The notes: generated by a model from the sequence alone, not told the origin. A stretch of DNA of 64,000 nt from Sporosarcina ureae (GCF_002109325.1 NZ_CP015348.1:2791501-2855500); one strand, 5' to 3'; shown: positions 25,968-35,589, numbered from the stretch's first letter. Numbers and translations: made by a program.

Positions 25968-26117
25968 TTGTGTCACCTAGTGGAAACAGAAAACCCCCGA
26001 GTGCTTTATGTCCGACAAGACACACTCGAGGATCAGCAGCTGGTGTATACCAACCTAGTGTTAGTATACCCCTTAATTCCACTTATCGAAAGGTATTTAT
26101 ATAAAAAAGGGGGATAA
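25968..26117 (+). CDS. Possible 49-residue leader ORF before comK
   Basis: TTG at 25968 follows a perfect AAAGGAGGTG site and opens 49 codons (MCHLVETENPRVLYVRQD, ending ERYLYKKGG) that stop 6 bases before the comK ATG. A second frame from GTG at 25970 is also open for 44 codons. The region contains an imperfect stem (CCCCCGAGTG with CACTCGAGG), so it may be a structured RNA or leader rather than a protein gene. No family is recognised. Confidence 0.35.
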   Translation: MCHLVETENPRVLYVRQDTLEDQQLVYTNLVLVYPLIPLIERYLYKKGG

Positions 26118-26123
26118 TGGGAA

Positions 26124-26678
26124 ATGGATGAGGAAACGAAGTCAATAATTACACCCGGTACAAGTCTGGTTTATCCGTATTATAATGATGAGGGAAAGTT
26201 ATGTGCAGTGTTGCTGAAAGATAGTGATTTTGTTTTAGTAGATTCTAGTCCGACTGCGGTAGTGGACTTAAGTATGCAATATTTTGGTACGAGTTTGCGT
26301 GGTGGCATTGAAGGTGGCAAAGCATTGATGGGTAGAATCCATATGACGCCTGTGATGGTCAGTGAGAGTTTGGATATGTATTGGTTTCCGAGTCATTCCC
26401 CGTCAAGTAATGATTGTGTGTGGTTTTCGCTAGCGCATGTCTTGACGTTCTTGCCAATCGACAAAAACCATACGAAAGTGATATTCCGCGATGGCAATGT
26501 GTTTACGGTGAACTGTAGTTATTCATCGTTTCAGAGCAGGTATCAGCGGACGTGTATGTTGAAAAATGGTTTGGTAGCTAGATTCACGCAGATGGCGCTC
26601 GGTGTGAAGAAAGGGCATAAGACGTTCTTGATTCGTAAGAAACATCAGCGTGGGAATTATGAGATTACGGATGAGTAA
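26124..26678 (+). CDS. comK: Competence transcription factor ComK
   Basis: The 184-residue protein resembles ComK, the activator of DNA-uptake genes, which binds AT boxes as a tetramer. Conserved parts are ITPGTSLVYPYYNDEGKLCAV, VDLSMQYFGTSLRGG, MTPVMVSESLDMYWFPSHSPSSNDCVWFSLAHV and NCSYSSFQSRYQRTCML. The length is close to the Bacillus protein. ATG at 26124 is preceded by a purine-rich GGGGGA and by a possible leader ORF. A terminator follows. Its presence indicates at least genetic capacity for natural transformation. Confidence 0.88.
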   Translation: MDEETKSIITPGTSLVYPYYNDEGKLCAVLLKDSDFVLVDSSPTAVVDLSMQYFGTSLRGGIEGGKALMGRIHMTPVMVSESLDMYWFPSHSPSSNDCVWFSLAHVLTFLPIDKNHTKVIFRDGNVFTVNCSYSSFQSRYQRTCMLKNGLVARFTQMALGVKKGHKTFLIRKKHQRGNYEITDE

Positions 26679-26692
26679 ATAGGTTGATACAT

Positions 26693-26720
26693 AGCGTTCC
26701 TCTTCGGGGGAGCGCTTTTT
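26693..26720 (+). terminator. Terminator after comK
   Basis: AGCGTTCCTC and GGGGGAGCGCT pair around a TTCG tetraloop and are followed by a T run. Confidence 0.85.
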
Positions 26721-26836
26721 CTGTATGCTCATTTATTGAAATGTTTACTGTTTTTCTTGGAGGGGTGGTATACTCAAGGTAATTATGAATGGTTTCGTGA
26801 GGTCGTTTGTTTATGAGTGGTCAGGAGGGGAACGAT

Positions 26837-26992
26837 ATGTTGTTTGATTTTTTGAAGCCGAAGTGTGAATATTGCAAGAAGCGGACTTCTGTTTATCAGG
26901 GGTATTATTTGCCGAATGATAAGAAGATAAAGGTGTGTTCGTCTTGTGCGCGTTTTGCACAGCGTCGTGGGTTTAAGAAGTGGAAGGGGTAA
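26837..26992 (+). CDS. Zinc-ribbon microprotein
   Basis: The product is 51 residues with two CxxC knuckles, CEYC near residue 10 and CSSC near residue 34, and a basic tail (RRGFKKWKG). This is the pattern of a small zinc ribbon. ATG at 26837 follows AGGAGGGG. The function is unknown; it may bind nucleic acid or a protein partner. It lies between comK and a sigma-like factor gene, with a palindromic repeat directly after it. Confidence 0.75.
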   Translation: MLFDFLKPKCEYCKKRTSVYQGYYLPNDKKIKVCSSCARFAQRRGFKKWKG

Positions 26993-27005
26993 GGTGGTAA
27001 GGCAA

Positions 27006-27136
27006 CGTTGATCGACGTTCCAGGTGGACGCTTTCCCGAGGGCGTGGCTTGAGCCTCCTCGTACGCTGCGCTCCCTGCGGGGTCTCAAGGCGCACGCTGA
27101 TCCTCCGGGAGTCGCCACCTTCCACTTACGATCAAC
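27006..27136. repeat. GC-rich palindromic repeat
   Basis: GTTGATCG at the start pairs with CGATCAAC at the end. Inside are CCAGGTGGACGCTTTCC, a central arm pair GGCTTGAG/CTCAAGGC and GGGAGTCGCCACC, giving a branched foldback. It is near-identical at both ends to the copy at 52475-52649. Confidence 0.8.
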
Positions 27137-27203
27137 TGGTGTTGTCTTTCAACTTTTACTGTGTAGGGATTTTTAAGACCTAAGATCAAAAGCTGGAAAT
27201 ATA

Positions 27204-27250
27204 AAAGCAAGAGCAGTCCGAATAGGATAGCTCTTGCTTATTTTTATTTA
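27204..27250. terminator. Bidirectional terminator
   Basis: AAGCAAGAGC pairs with GCTCTTGCTT, flanked by T-rich sequence on the plus strand and A-rich on the other side. It serves the zinc-ribbon gene and possibly the convergent sigma-like gene. Confidence 0.75.
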
Positions 27251-27302
27251 AGTTAAAATTTAGTTCTCGAATCAACGGTTTAAATGGGCTCTGATCTTAT
27301 AT

Positions 27303-27800
27303 TTAACTACTCGTTAGTTTTCCTTTTAGTCGTTTCAGTATACGCTCTCTTCGTTTTTTGATGCCTGGGACGGTGAGGCCGAAGTGGGTAGCGCATTCGG
27401 CTTGGGTTTTGTTTTCTACGTATAGTTTGATGAGCAGCTCACGTTCTTCTTTTCTAAGAGCGGTGATGGCCTCGTGTAGTTGGCTGTTTGGATCTTCGGC
27501 AAAGTCGCATTGTGCTAGGTGTTCGAGTGTTTCGGATTCTACCGATGTGTTGACTTCGCTGAATCGGTTTTCCTTTTTCAAGTCGTCTAACATCGCACCG
27601 TAGATGGAGCGGTAGGCGAAGGGGGTGAAGTTTCCTTTGGTTGCGTCAAAGCGTGACCATGCCTGGTACAGAGCGAAGCGTCCGGTTTGGCGGAAGCTGT
27701 CATAGTCACGGTAGATATTTAGTTTTCGTATAATGGCTGAAATCATCGGTTCGTACTGTTGCATCACTTCGTCAAAATTTTCATTCCTCTGGTTCTCCAT
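27303..27800 (-). CDS. Sigma-70-family factor, small
   Basis: The 165-residue protein has a region-2-like part (MISAIIRKLNIYRDYDSFRQTGRFALYQAWSRFD and FTPFAYRSIYGAMLDDLKKEN) and a region-4 helix-turn-helix (RKEERELLIKLYVENKTQAECATHFGLTVPGIKKRRERILKRL). Region 3 and an anti-sigma partner are lacking. The size and layout recall the competence-linked SigH/ComX-type factors of Firmicutes, and comK lies 625 bases away, but the role is inferred. ATG at 27800 has GAGG upstream. Confidence 0.75.
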   Translation of the reverse strand: MENQRNENFDEVMQQYEPMISAIIRKLNIYRDYDSFRQTGRFALYQAWSRFDATKGNFTPFAYRSIYGAMLDDLKKENRFSEVNTSVESETLEHLAQCDFAEDPNSQLHEAITALRKEERELLIKLYVENKTQAECATHFGLTVPGIKKRRERILKRLKGKLTSS

Positions 27801-28021
27801 AAAGCGACCTCTTCAGGTCGTGCACGACACTTTGTATTCCCTGGGTATCTACATAATAGAAAGTCTGGCAAAGGAATACGAATCGGTATTTCATCGTTTT
27901 GCCTAGGGAAAAGACATGCTTTTGCGCTAGGGAAAGTAAGTTGTTTGCTTAGATGGTTTTGGTGGAATGAATGTATTTTAAAAAGTGAATTGACAGTGAA
28001 AAGTTGTGACTTCTTTAGAGT
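27801..28021. other. Intergenic region upstream of the sigma-like gene
   Basis: This stretch precedes the sigma-like gene on the minus strand. No gene is supported and no clear promoter was identified. GC-rich repeats follow at 28022-28393. Confidence 0.4.
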
Positions 28022-28152
28022 CGTTGATTTCCGATCCAGGCGGACGCGTTCGGAAGGGCCCGCGGTGAGCCAACCAGGTCGCAGGCTCCCTCTGGTTGTC
28101 TCACCTGATCGGGCTGAACCTTCCCGAGTCGCCGCCTTCCTCTCCAATCAAC
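28022..28152. repeat. GC-rich palindromic repeat
   Basis: It starts GTTGATTTCC, contains GGCGGACGCGTTCGGAAGG, the arm pair GAGCCAACCAGG/CTGGTTGTCTC and GAGTCGCCGCC, and ends AATCAAC. It resembles the copy at 41885-42008 most closely in the central arms. Confidence 0.75.
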
Positions 28153-28264
28153 TTGGTGTTTCTTTGAAAACGGATGATTGACTTATATAGCTAATAAAGT
28201 AGAAGTAGCTTTATAACTTGACCTAGACCTTTAGAAAAGTCACTAATTAATCCCGCAACACTCA

Positions 28265-28393
28265 GTTGATTTTCGTTTTAGGCGGCGACTCCCGCGGGAA
28301 TAGCATGAGCCTTGAGACCCCGCAGGTAGCGAAGCGGACGAGGAGGCTCAAGCCATGCCCGCAGGAAAGCGTCCGCCTAAAACGGAAATCAAC
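28265..28393. repeat. GC-rich palindromic repeat
   Basis: GTTGATTTTCGTTTTAGGCG pairs with the end region CGCCTAAAACGGAAATCAAC; inner arms are GAGCCTTGAGACC and GGAGGCTCAAG. It is the most symmetrical copy and lies 113 bases from the previous one. Confidence 0.8.
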
Positions 28394-28439
28394 GTTCCTA
28401 AAGCGTCACACTCGCCTTAATGATAACTAAACGACAAAG

Positions 28440-28469
28440 AGGACCCGTCTAGTGACGGATCCTCCTTAC
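28440..28469 (-). terminator. Terminator of the first chemoreceptor gene
   Basis: On the minus strand GAGGATCCGTC pairs with GACGGGTCCTC around a short loop directly after the stop codon, followed by a short T tract. Confidence 0.7.
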
Positions 28470-28471
28470 GG

Positions 28472-30454
28472 TTACACCTTAAACTGCTCAATAACCTCTG
28501 ATAACTTCTCGCTCAGCTCAGTCAACGTCTCCGCCGCCTCTGTCACCGACTGAATCGCACGTAACTGCTCTTCCGAAGACGCGCTAACTTCTTCACATGC
28601 CGCTGCCGTCTCTTGCGACGTAGCTGACATCGTTTGGATCGTCATCGCGACCTCATCTTTATGCGTCGCGACCAATCGAATTTCATTGGACACGGTATGG
28701 ATCGACTCTTGCATCGTGTCCATGAGAGAGGATAACTCTCCGAACGTATTCTCCGTATCACCCACAACGACGCCTTGATCGCGGAATGTGCTGATCGTTT
28801 CCTGCATTTGTTGCGACACGATCTGTGATTCTTTTTGTAACTCTTCTATCGTTACTTTGACATCGTCTGTTGCACGTGCCGATTGTTCTGCGAGTGTGCG
28901 AACTTCTTCAGCTACGACGGCGAATCCTTTGCCGTGTTCTCCTGCTCTAGCCGCCTCAATGCTTGCGTTTAGCGCTAAAAGATTCGTTTGCTTGGAAATG
29001 TTCATGATCGTTTCCATGACACTACCGATCGCTTGTACTTTTCCGCCAAGTGAATGAATGTCGCTTGACATCTCTTCTAGTTTTTCGCTCGTTGTCGTAA
29101 ACGAAGACTTCAGTGCGCCCATTTGTTGTTGGCCGTTATCGTTTTGGATGCCGGTTTGCGTGGCAATGTCCAGCATTGCTTCTGCTTTTTCGCGAATTTC
29201 ATTGATTTCTTGACCGAGAAGCTCCGTACGCTCTGTCGCAGTCTCGGAATCTTCCGCTGATTGTGCAGCACCTTGCGCAATTTCACCGACCGCCGTGGCG
29301 ACTTCGTTACTTGCGGCACTTGTTTCTTCGGACACCGCACTCAAACTTTCTGAGTTCGATCGGACGTGATCGGCTGATGTTTGGACGACGCTGATAATGT
29401 CGTTCATGTTTTGCACCATATTATTGAAATCACGGCTCAGTTCACCGATTTCATCTGTGCTTTGATTATCTGATCGGACTGTTAGATCTCCGCCTGACAC
29501 TTGCGCCATCAAATCTTTGACTGTATCAAGTGGCTTCAGTAAACGGCTAATCGTAATGAATAGACCGACGAATGTGAGAAGCAATGTAACCAACGCAATG
29601 ATTAGCATGGAGTTGCGCAATGAATGTGCCATCGCATTTAGCTTAGGTTCTTCGTAGACTGCACCGACCTTCCAATTAAACTCGGGAATCGTTGTATAAA
29701 TATTGCGCTTGTCGATACCTTGATCATCGGTGTATTCGATGACGCCACTGTCCGCATCATACATTTTTTTGAAATGTGCTTCGTTTGTTACATCCGTTCC
29801 TGATTTGGAAGGGTGAACGATAGCCAGTCCTTGATCATCGAGCAATACGGGATAACCGTTAAATCCGATATCGCGGCTCGCTATTTCGTCTGTTAATGCG
29901 CTCAGTTCAATATCCATTCCAAGAGCCCCGACAAACGTACCGTTGATCAGAATGGCTTTGGAAGCAGTAATGACAAACTGATTGGTTGTATCATCCAAAT
30001 ACGGCTCTGTCCATTGCACTTCGTCTGGATGTTCTTGCGCTAATTGATACCAGTTTCGCGTCGTCGGATCATAATCCGTTAAATCATCATCCGGCTTAAT
30101 GACCGTATATTTGGACGTCAATGAATAATAAACGGCATCTGCACTTGAGTACATAGACAAGAAAGTTTGTAAACGATCCTCTATTTCTTTGACAGTTACC
30201 TCTTTTCCATTTTCTCCAGTAAATTCTGTTATGGTGTCAGTCGTTGCCAACAACGCTAGTCCTTGTTCATACTTGTCCATAAAGTGATATATTCCGAATC
30301 CCATTTCACTAATAATGGCATTACTTGAATCAATGGCATTGGCCATGGACTGTTTCTTCGCTTGATCATTGGTCATCCAAGTCATTAAGGCGATACCTAA
30401 AATGAATAAAATGATAGCGGTTAAGATAATCTTCGTTTTTATTGACCGTAACAA
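28472..30454 (-). CDS. Methyl-accepting chemotaxis protein, dCache type
   Basis: This 660-residue receptor has a first membrane segment (about 8-28), a long extracellular sensor with dCache-like sequence ([42 protein letters not shown]), a second membrane segment (about 280-303), a HAMP domain and a cytoplasmic signalling hairpin with the tip [20 protein letters not shown] followed by [20 protein letters not shown]. The ligand is unknown; the DxxxR..W...Y pattern in dCache domains often binds amino acids. A paralogue lies at 31023-32990. A sigma-D-like promoter precedes it. Confidence 0.93.
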   Translation of the reverse strand: MLRSIKTKIILTAIILFILGIALMTWMTNDQAKKQSMANAIDSSNAIISEMGFGIYHFMDKYEQGLALLATTDTITEFTGENGKEVTVKEIEDRLQTFLSMYSSADAVYYSLTSKYTVIKPDDDLTDYDPTTRNWYQLAQEHPDEVQWTEPYLDDTTNQFVITASKAILINGTFVGALGMDIELSALTDEIASRDIGFNGYPVLLDDQGLAIVHPSKSGTDVTNEAHFKKMYDADSGVIEYTDDQGIDKRNIYTTIPEFNWKVGAVYEEPKLNAMAHSLRNSMLIIALVTLLLTFVGLFITISRLLKPLDTVKDLMAQVSGGDLTVRSDNQSTDEIGELSRDFNNMVQNMNDIISVVQTSADHVRSNSESLSAVSEETSAASNEVATAVGEIAQGAAQSAEDSETATERTELLGQEINEIREKAEAMLDIATQTGIQNDNGQQQMGALKSSFTTTSEKLEEMSSDIHSLGGKVQAIGSVMETIMNISKQTNLLALNASIEAARAGEHGKGFAVVAEEVRTLAEQSARATDDVKVTIEELQKESQIVSQQMQETISTFRDQGVVVGDTENTFGELSSLMDTMQESIHTVSNEIRLVATHKDEVAMTIQTMSATSQETAAACEEVSASSEEQLRAIQSVTEAAETLTELSEKLSEVIEQFKV

Positions 30455-30505
30455 ATGGTGTTCAGCTCCTTCTTAGATGTGTGATGCTATATTGTACCTA
30501 ACTTG

Positions 30506-30532
30506 TTATCGGCTAAATTTCCTATGTATTGA
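30506..30532 (-). promoter_or_regulatory. Sigma-D-like promoter of the first chemoreceptor
   Basis: On the minus strand TCAA, 15 bases, then GCCGATAA matches the motility sigma-D pattern TAAA-N15-GCCGATAT with 3 of 4 and 7 of 8 bases. It lies about 50 bases before the start codon. Confidence 0.7.
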
Positions 30533-30556
30533 TGGTTTTATAAAGAAAAATGAAGA

Positions 30557-30587
30557 AACCTGTCGAAAAATCGACAGGTTTCTTTTT
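30557..30587 (-). terminator. Terminator after the YjcZ-like gene
   Basis: AAACCTGTCG/CGACAGGTTT with an AAAAAT loop forms a stem between the YjcZ-like gene and the chemoreceptor promoter, with a T run on the plus strand and A-rich sequence on the other side. Confidence 0.75.
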
Positions 30588-30593
30588 AAAGGC

Positions 30594-30755
30594 TTATAGG
30601 CAAGCGGCGCCTACAATAATGAGTAAGATAAATAATACGACAATCAATGCGAATCCGCTACCGCATGAGCCGTAAGATCCACCAGACCCACCCGTTTCAC
30701 AACCAGATCCACCGTAACCGCCACCACCGTGTCCATATCCACCGAATCCAAACAT
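30594..30755 (-). CDS. YjcZ-family glycine-rich microprotein
   Basis: From ATG at 30755, which follows GGAGGTGG, the product has 53 residues: a Gly/Tyr/Ser-rich head (FGFGGYGHGGGGYGG) and a hydrophobic tail ([19 protein letters not shown]). This is the layout of YjcZ-family proteins, often annotated as sporulation-related; their function is not established. A longer frame reaching to 30815 has no ribosome site. Confidence 0.8.
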   Translation of the reverse strand: MFGFGGYGHGGGGYGGSGCETGGSGGSYGSCGSGFALIVVLFILLIIVGAACL

Positions 30756-30780
30756 GTCTCCACCTCCATTTTTTAAGTAA

Positions 30781-30909
30781 TTAACAGCCGTAACCCATAA
30801 ATCCTGCACCGACAATGATCAATAAGATAAACAGAACAACGATCATTGAAAAGCCGAAGCCACCATCATAACCGCCACCGTACCCAGATCCTTTAACTGA
30901 TTCTCCCAT
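30781..30909 (-). CDS. YjcZ-family microprotein, second copy
   Basis: The 42-residue protein starts at ATG 30909 after GGAGGTG: a short head ([17 protein letters not shown]) then a membrane segment ([23 protein letters not shown]). The tail [12 protein letters not shown] is identical to that of the neighbour at 30594, so the two arose by duplication. Both lie on the minus strand, 25 bases apart, probably in one transcript. Confidence 0.8.
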   Translation of the reverse strand: MGESVKGSGYGGGYDGGFGFSMIVVLFILLIIVGAGFMGYGC

Positions 30910-30983
30910 ATTGATTTCACCTCCAAATGTGGAACTACCCTTATTCTATGCAGAGATTCTCAGAGTGCCTTGGCTTTTATAAA

Positions 30984-31019
30984 AAAATCCGCCAATCCTT
31001 TAAAAAGGAGAGGCGGATG
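30984..31019 (-). terminator. Terminator of the second chemoreceptor gene
   Basis: ATCCGCC pairs with GGCGGAT and continues with TCTCC/GGA, followed on the minus strand by a run of T, directly after the stop codon. Confidence 0.8.
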
Positions 31020-31022
31020 TTG

Positions 31023-32990
31023 TTAGATTTTGAAGCGTTCCACTGCATCACTAAGGTCTTCGCTCAATTGCGTCAAGGCTTCAGCCGCTTCTGCAACGGA
31101 GCCGATCGCGTAGAGTTGTTCATCTGAAGAAGCACTTACTTCTTCACAAGCCGCTGCAGATTGTTCTGTAGTCGACAATAACACTTGAATTTGCTCAGAG
31201 ACATCGTTTTTATGAACGTCCATTTCTTGAAGAGCGGTAGTGACTTGATTAATTCTAGATTGCATATCACCAATGAAACTAGAAATTCTTTCGAAAATTC
31301 CTTCTGTATCTGTTACGACCGTACTTTGACGCTCGAATGTATCGCGTGTGCTGTTCATTTGTTCGATCACATGTTGCGTACCATTTTGCAGTTCATGGAT
31401 TGTCGAACGCACTTGTTCCGCTGATCGTGCAGATTGTTCCGCGAGTTGACGCACTTCGTCTGCTACGACTGCGAAGCCTTTACCATGTTCACCGGCTCTG
31501 GCTGCTTCAATACTTGCATTTAACGCGAGTAAATTGGTCTGAGAAGAGATCGCGGTAATCGCGTCGATGACGGAACTGATCGCCTTCACTTTATCTTCCA
31601 AAGAGCCAATCATGCCGCCCATTTGCTGTAAGTCTTGATTCCAGTTATTGAATGAAGAGCTTAAAATACTCATTTGCGCTCGACCGTCCGTATTGAAAGA
31701 TACAGCTTCCGTTGCCAGGCCAGCCATTTCACTAGCGGTTGTGTTGGCAAAATGAATTTGTTGATTCAATAAATCTGCGCGTGTCGTAACAGTTTCCGCG
31801 TTTTCCGCGGACTTCACAACCCCTCGAGTAATTTCCGCCAAAGCACTAGCAATTTCTTCGCTTGTCGCATTCGTTTCTTCTGATACTGCGCTCAAGTTTT
31901 GTGAACTCGCAAGTACATTAGAAGCGGAATGCGTCACAGTCGTAATCAAGCCGTTCATTTGGTCAAGCATCTTATCGAAGCCTTTGCCAAGTTCTCCAAT
32001 TTCATCGTTAGAATGAATGTTGGCACGAACCGTTAAATCACCATCTGCTACTTGTTGCACCGTATCTTGCAGTCGGAAAATAGGTTTCAATACGCGACTG
32101 ATGAAAATGAAAAGAATGATTGCGAGTATAGCGAGTGTGACGATGGCCGCAACGATCATCACATTTCGTAAGCCAGCTGCAAGGGATTGCATGTTTTTCT
32201 GGTCGTATATCACACCAAGCTTCCAGTCGAAATTCGGAATCGTCGTGAACATATCGACTTTTTTAACTCCGTCTTGCTCGAATGTGTGATGTCCTGCTGC
32301 TTCTTTATACATTTTGGCCACGTACGCGCGATCCATGACATTTTCCCCAATGAGCGACGGGTGGGCGATAGCTGTCCCTTCAGAATCGAGAATGAATGCA
32401 TAACCGCCATGGGGAATATTCGTTGCGGAAATATCTTTAGACATCGTCGACAATTGAATATCGATTCCAGCTACACCGACGAATTCATTTCCATTCATGA
32501 CGGCTTTTGCAGCACTAATAACGAAATTGCCCGTTGCTTCATCAATGTAAGGCTTGGTCCAATGTACTACTTTCGTGTCAGCTACTGCTTTTTGATACCA
32601 TTCCCGCGGAGTGGGATCGAAGCCCGTCAAATCCACGTAAGGACGAATTATCGTTTCTTTTGTCGCGAATGACAGATAAGTACTTGAAACATCTGGATAG
32701 GTATCCAACGTGTTACTGAGTGCTTTGATAACTTCGGCTTTACCGGTAGTGGCGGATGCGTTCGTGTAGTCCGATGAATCCGTCAGCAACTCAAGTCCTT
32801 TGCTGTATTGACGCAAATCCGCTTCAATGGATTCGCTCATTTCGGAAAGTAACGTACTGCTTGATTCGATGATGTTTTTCTCTGTCCGTTCCTTAACTAA
32901 CCAGCTACTGATTCCGGTCATTGTCAGGATGCCTCCAGCAACTAGTACGAGGACGAGAAGGATCATTTTCGTTTTGATGGAATGAATCAT
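31023..32990 (-). CDS. Methyl-accepting chemotaxis protein, dCache type, paralogue
   Basis: The 655-residue receptor repeats the layout of the 28472-30454 protein: N-terminal membrane segment, dCache-like sensor ([40 protein letters not shown]), second membrane segment near 280-300, HAMP, and signalling tip [21 protein letters not shown] with [20 protein letters not shown]. The sensor domains differ more than the signalling parts, so ligands may differ. No sigma-D-like promoter was recognised upstream. The adjacent flaG-fliD genes are divergent. Confidence 0.93.
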   Translation of the reverse strand: MIHSIKTKMILLVLVLVAGGILTMTGISSWLVKERTEKNIIESSSTLLSEMSESIEADLRQYSKGLELLTDSSDYTNASATTGKAEVIKALSNTLDTYPDVSSTYLSFATKETIIRPYVDLTGFDPTPREWYQKAVADTKVVHWTKPYIDEATGNFVISAAKAVMNGNEFVGVAGIDIQLSTMSKDISATNIPHGGYAFILDSEGTAIAHPSLIGENVMDRAYVAKMYKEAAGHHTFEQDGVKKVDMFTTIPNFDWKLGVIYDQKNMQSLAAGLRNVMIVAAIVTLAILAIILFIFISRVLKPIFRLQDTVQQVADGDLTVRANIHSNDEIGELGKGFDKMLDQMNGLITTVTHSASNVLASSQNLSAVSEETNATSEEIASALAEITRGVVKSAENAETVTTRADLLNQQIHFANTTASEMAGLATEAVSFNTDGRAQMSILSSSFNNWNQDLQQMGGMIGSLEDKVKAISSVIDAITAISSQTNLLALNASIEAARAGEHGKGFAVVADEVRQLAEQSARSAEQVRSTIHELQNGTQHVIEQMNSTRDTFERQSTVVTDTEGIFERISSFIGDMQSRINQVTTALQEMDVHKNDVSEQIQVLLSTTEQSAAACEEVSASSDEQLYAIGSVAEAAEALTQLSEDLSDAVERFKI

Positions 32991-33149
32991 GGATGTATGC
33001 TCCTTTACTCTTATAGATTGTTCTTATCATACATTACTTTTGACTGTTCTAATAGTCTGAATTTCATAACTTTGAAAATTTTGTTGAGTAGTAGACAGAT
33101 AAAGTGAAAAAAGTGGCAAGAACGTAAAGAAGAATATGCCATGCTGTAC

Positions 33150-33176
33150 TTAACATCCCGTAATTGAATCCGATAC
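33150..33176 (+). promoter_or_regulatory. Sigma-D-like promoter of flaG-fliDST
   Basis: TTAA, 15 bases, then TCCGATAC fits the sigma-D pattern TAAA-N15-GCCGATAT at 3 of 4 and 6 of 8 positions. It lies about 40 bases before flaG. Confidence 0.65.
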
Positions 33177-33217
33177 TATAAGTAACGATTGTTCGATTAA
33201 AGACGGGGGGTACGAGT

Positions 33218-33592
33218 ATGGTCAGCCGAATTGGCGACGGCCCCGCAACGCAACCAGTGAAATCATCTTATGAGAGTGGGTCCGTTGAAAACAAAATAGT
33301 AGTGGCAAACATTCAACCCATGGGTCATCCAGCAGAACAGGCGACACCAGAACAGAAAGCGGAGTTGTCCAAGAGTGAAGCGAAAAAATTAACGGAAGGC
33401 ATGAACAAATTCCTCGATAGTGTCAATGTTCAGTTACGCTTCAAATTTCATGAGAAACTAAATGAATATTACGTAACGATCATCGACCCTGAAACAGAAG
33501 AGGTAATTCGTGAAATACCGCCAAAGAAATTGCTCGACATACACGCAGCCATGAAAGATTTCATTGGATTGCTAATCGATAAAAAAATTTAA
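33218..33592 (+). CDS. flaG: FlaG-family flagellar protein
   Basis: The 124-residue protein has a variable, polar first half and the conserved FlaG second half: LRFKFHEKLNEYYVTIIDPETEEVIREIPPKKLLDI. FlaG proteins influence filament length; the mechanism is unclear. ATG at 33218 follows GGGGGG. It is the first gene of the flaG-fliD-fliS-fliT series, with 20 bases to fliD. Confidence 0.9.
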   Translation: MVSRIGDGPATQPVKSSYESGSVENKIVVANIQPMGHPAEQATPEQKAELSKSEAKKLTEGMNKFLDSVNVQLRFKFHEKLNEYYVTIIDPETEEVIREIPPKKLLDIHAAMKDFIGLLIDKKI

Positions 33593-33612
33593 CAAAAAAG
33601 GTGTGAGGCACG

Positions 33613-35154
33613 ATGAGAATCGGTGGATTGGCATCGGGAATCGATACAGAATCAATCATTAGAGACATGATGAAAGCACATCGAATCCCACTTGATAAAA
33701 TTACGCAAAAGAAACAATACACACAGTGGCAACTAGACGACTATCGTTCTACTAACCGCGACTTGAGAAAATCGAGTGACAAACTGTTTGATACGGTTAT
33801 GAAGCAGAGTACCTATATGCAGAAAAATGTTAGTGTTTCGGATGAGAAGGCGGTTAGTATAACGGCAAAAGCTTCTACTTCTGACTTTTCGGGGACTATT
33901 GAAGTGACGAACTTGGCGAAACAAGCCACATTACAAGGTGGCGTAATTTTAGATAAGACAAACGAAAAGTTAACAGAAGATCAAATAAAGACAAAAACAC
34001 TTGCTGATTTAGGTATTTTAGAAGGTGAAGGTGAACAGAAGTTAACTATTGAAGTTCCGGGACAAGAAGCGAAAACTATCACTGTTAAGTCATCTGACAA
34101 GATTAGTGATGTACTGAGTGAAATTAATGGGAAAACGGGCGTAACTGCATTTTTTGATTCGTCGACAGGGAAAATTGCGATGAGTGCTAAGGAAAGTGGC
34201 TTTGGTAACGAAGATCCAATGTTACTTGAATCTGGAACAATCAAAATATCGAGTAAAGATGCAGCTGGTGTTAGCAGTGACTTAGCAGCTAAATTGAAAT
34301 TAGCAGGCAGTGGTAACGGAATTACTAAAACAAAAGGCGAAGATGCCGCTTTCAAGTTTAACGGTCTTGATACTACGAGATCATCCAATACATTCACAAT
34401 CAATGGCTTCGAAGTGTCACTAAAGCAAACTACAACATCGCCAGTTACGTTCAGTTCTTCTACTAATACCGATAAGGTTCTCGATTCAGTAGTAGAGTTC
34501 GTCAATGATTATAATGAAATGATTGAAAAACTAAACAGTAAGATTAAAGAAAAAGAATTTAAAGCGTTCCATCCTCTTTCTGCCGAAGAAAAAGCGGATA
34601 TGAAAGAAAAAGAAATCGAGCTTTGGGAAGAGAAAGCGAAGAGTGGTACGTTAAAAGGTGACCCTGCAATTTCTTCCATGCTAAATAAATTACGCTCTAT
34701 CATGAGTTCGACTGTTGAAACTACAGATAAAGATGGAAATAAAATTAACATCAGTATGAAAGATTTAGGGATAGAACCAACAAAAAGTTATTTAGATAAC
34801 GGTAAATTAATTATCAATGAAGATAAACTGCGCGAAAAGATTTCTGAGAACCCAAACGCTGTTTATGATTTAATCGGTGGAAAAGACAATGGAATCGCTC
34901 AACAATACCGTACCGAACTACAAGACGCACAAAAGAAAATCACAGTAAAAGCAGGTAGTTCTACTGCTGTCAACGATACATTTGCTCTCGGTCGTTCTTT
35001 GAAAAATATGGACAAACAAATCGAGCGCTTTGAAACGAAGCTACAGATGATGGAAAGTCGTTACTACAAGCAGTTTAACGCGATGGAGCAAGCGATCCAG
35101 CGTGCGAATTCCCAGTCTGCGGCGTTGATGAGTTCACTTGGCGGCGGCATGTAA
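33613..35154 (+). CDS. fliD: Flagellar cap protein FliD
   Basis: The 513-residue protein forms the cap at the filament tip and helps flagellin fold. The N-terminus RIGGLASGIDTESIIRDMM is the family signature. FliD N-terminal coiled coil (residues 20-70), central beta-rich domains (about 75-290) and the C-terminal coiled coil (KNMDKQIERFETKLQMMESRYYKQFNAMEQAI, GSLGG-like end MSSLGGGM) are all seen. GTGAGG precedes the ATG. Confidence 0.95.
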   Translation: MRIGGLASGIDTESIIRDMMKAHRIPLDKITQKKQYTQWQLDDYRSTNRDLRKSSDKLFDTVMKQSTYMQKNVSVSDEKAVSITAKASTSDFSGTIEVTNLAKQATLQGGVILDKTNEKLTEDQIKTKTLADLGILEGEGEQKLTIEVPGQEAKTITVKSSDKISDVLSEINGKTGVTAFFDSSTGKIAMSAKESGFGNEDPMLLESGTIKISSKDAAGVSSDLAAKLKLAGSGNGITKTKGEDAAFKFNGLDTTRSSNTFTINGFEVSLKQTTTSPVTFSSSTNTDKVLDSVVEFVNDYNEMIEKLNSKIKEKEFKAFHPLSAEEKADMKEKEIELWEEKAKSGTLKGDPAISSMLNKLRSIMSSTVETTDKDGNKINISMKDLGIEPTKSYLDNGKLIINEDKLREKISENPNAVYDLIGGKDNGIAQQYRTELQDAQKKITVKAGSSTAVNDTFALGRSLKNMDKQIERFETKLQMMESRYYKQFNAMEQAIQRANSQSAALMSSLGGGM

Positions 35155-35187
35155 CGTAACTTATCTAGAAAAAGGAGATTGACATAA

Positions 35188-35589
35188 ATGGCTACTAACA
35201 ACCCTTATGCAGCATATCAGACGAATACGGTGACGACTTCTACGCCTGGCGAGTTGACGTTAATGCTTTATAACGGATGTCTAAAATTTATTCAGCAAGG
35301 CAAGATGGAGCTGGCTAAAGGCAATCTGGAACAAAAGAATATTGCGATTCAAAAAGCACAGGCGATCGTAACTGAATTAATGCTGACATTGGATACGTCT
35401 TATGAAGTATCCAAAAACATGCTCGTTTTGTATGAGTTCGTCAACAGCCGCCTAATCGACGGAAATATCCAAAATGATCCGGCTATGTTTGAAGAAGCTG
35501 CGGGCATCATAACGGAATTCCGCGACACGTGGAAGCAGGTCATTCAAATTAATCGTTCGAAGCAATATTCGAACGTGAGTGAAATATGA
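35188..35589 (+). CDS. fliS: Flagellin export chaperone FliS
   Basis: The 133-residue helical chaperone holds flagellin in an unfolded state before export. Family marks are NPYAAYQTNTVTTSTPGELTLMLYNGCLKFI at the start and LYEFVNSRLIDGNIQND in the middle. AAAGGAG precedes the ATG. The stop overlaps the fliT start by four bases. Confidence 0.95.
   Translation: MATNNPYAAYQTNTVTTSTPGELTLMLYNGCLKFIQQGKMELAKGNLEQKNIAIQKAQAIVTELMLTLDTSYEVSKNMLVLYEFVNSRLIDGNIQNDPAMFEEAAGIITEFRDTWKQVIQINRSKQYSNVSEI

Noticed and set aside
33981..34505. 174-codon minus-strand frame
   Set aside because: Shadow of fliD.
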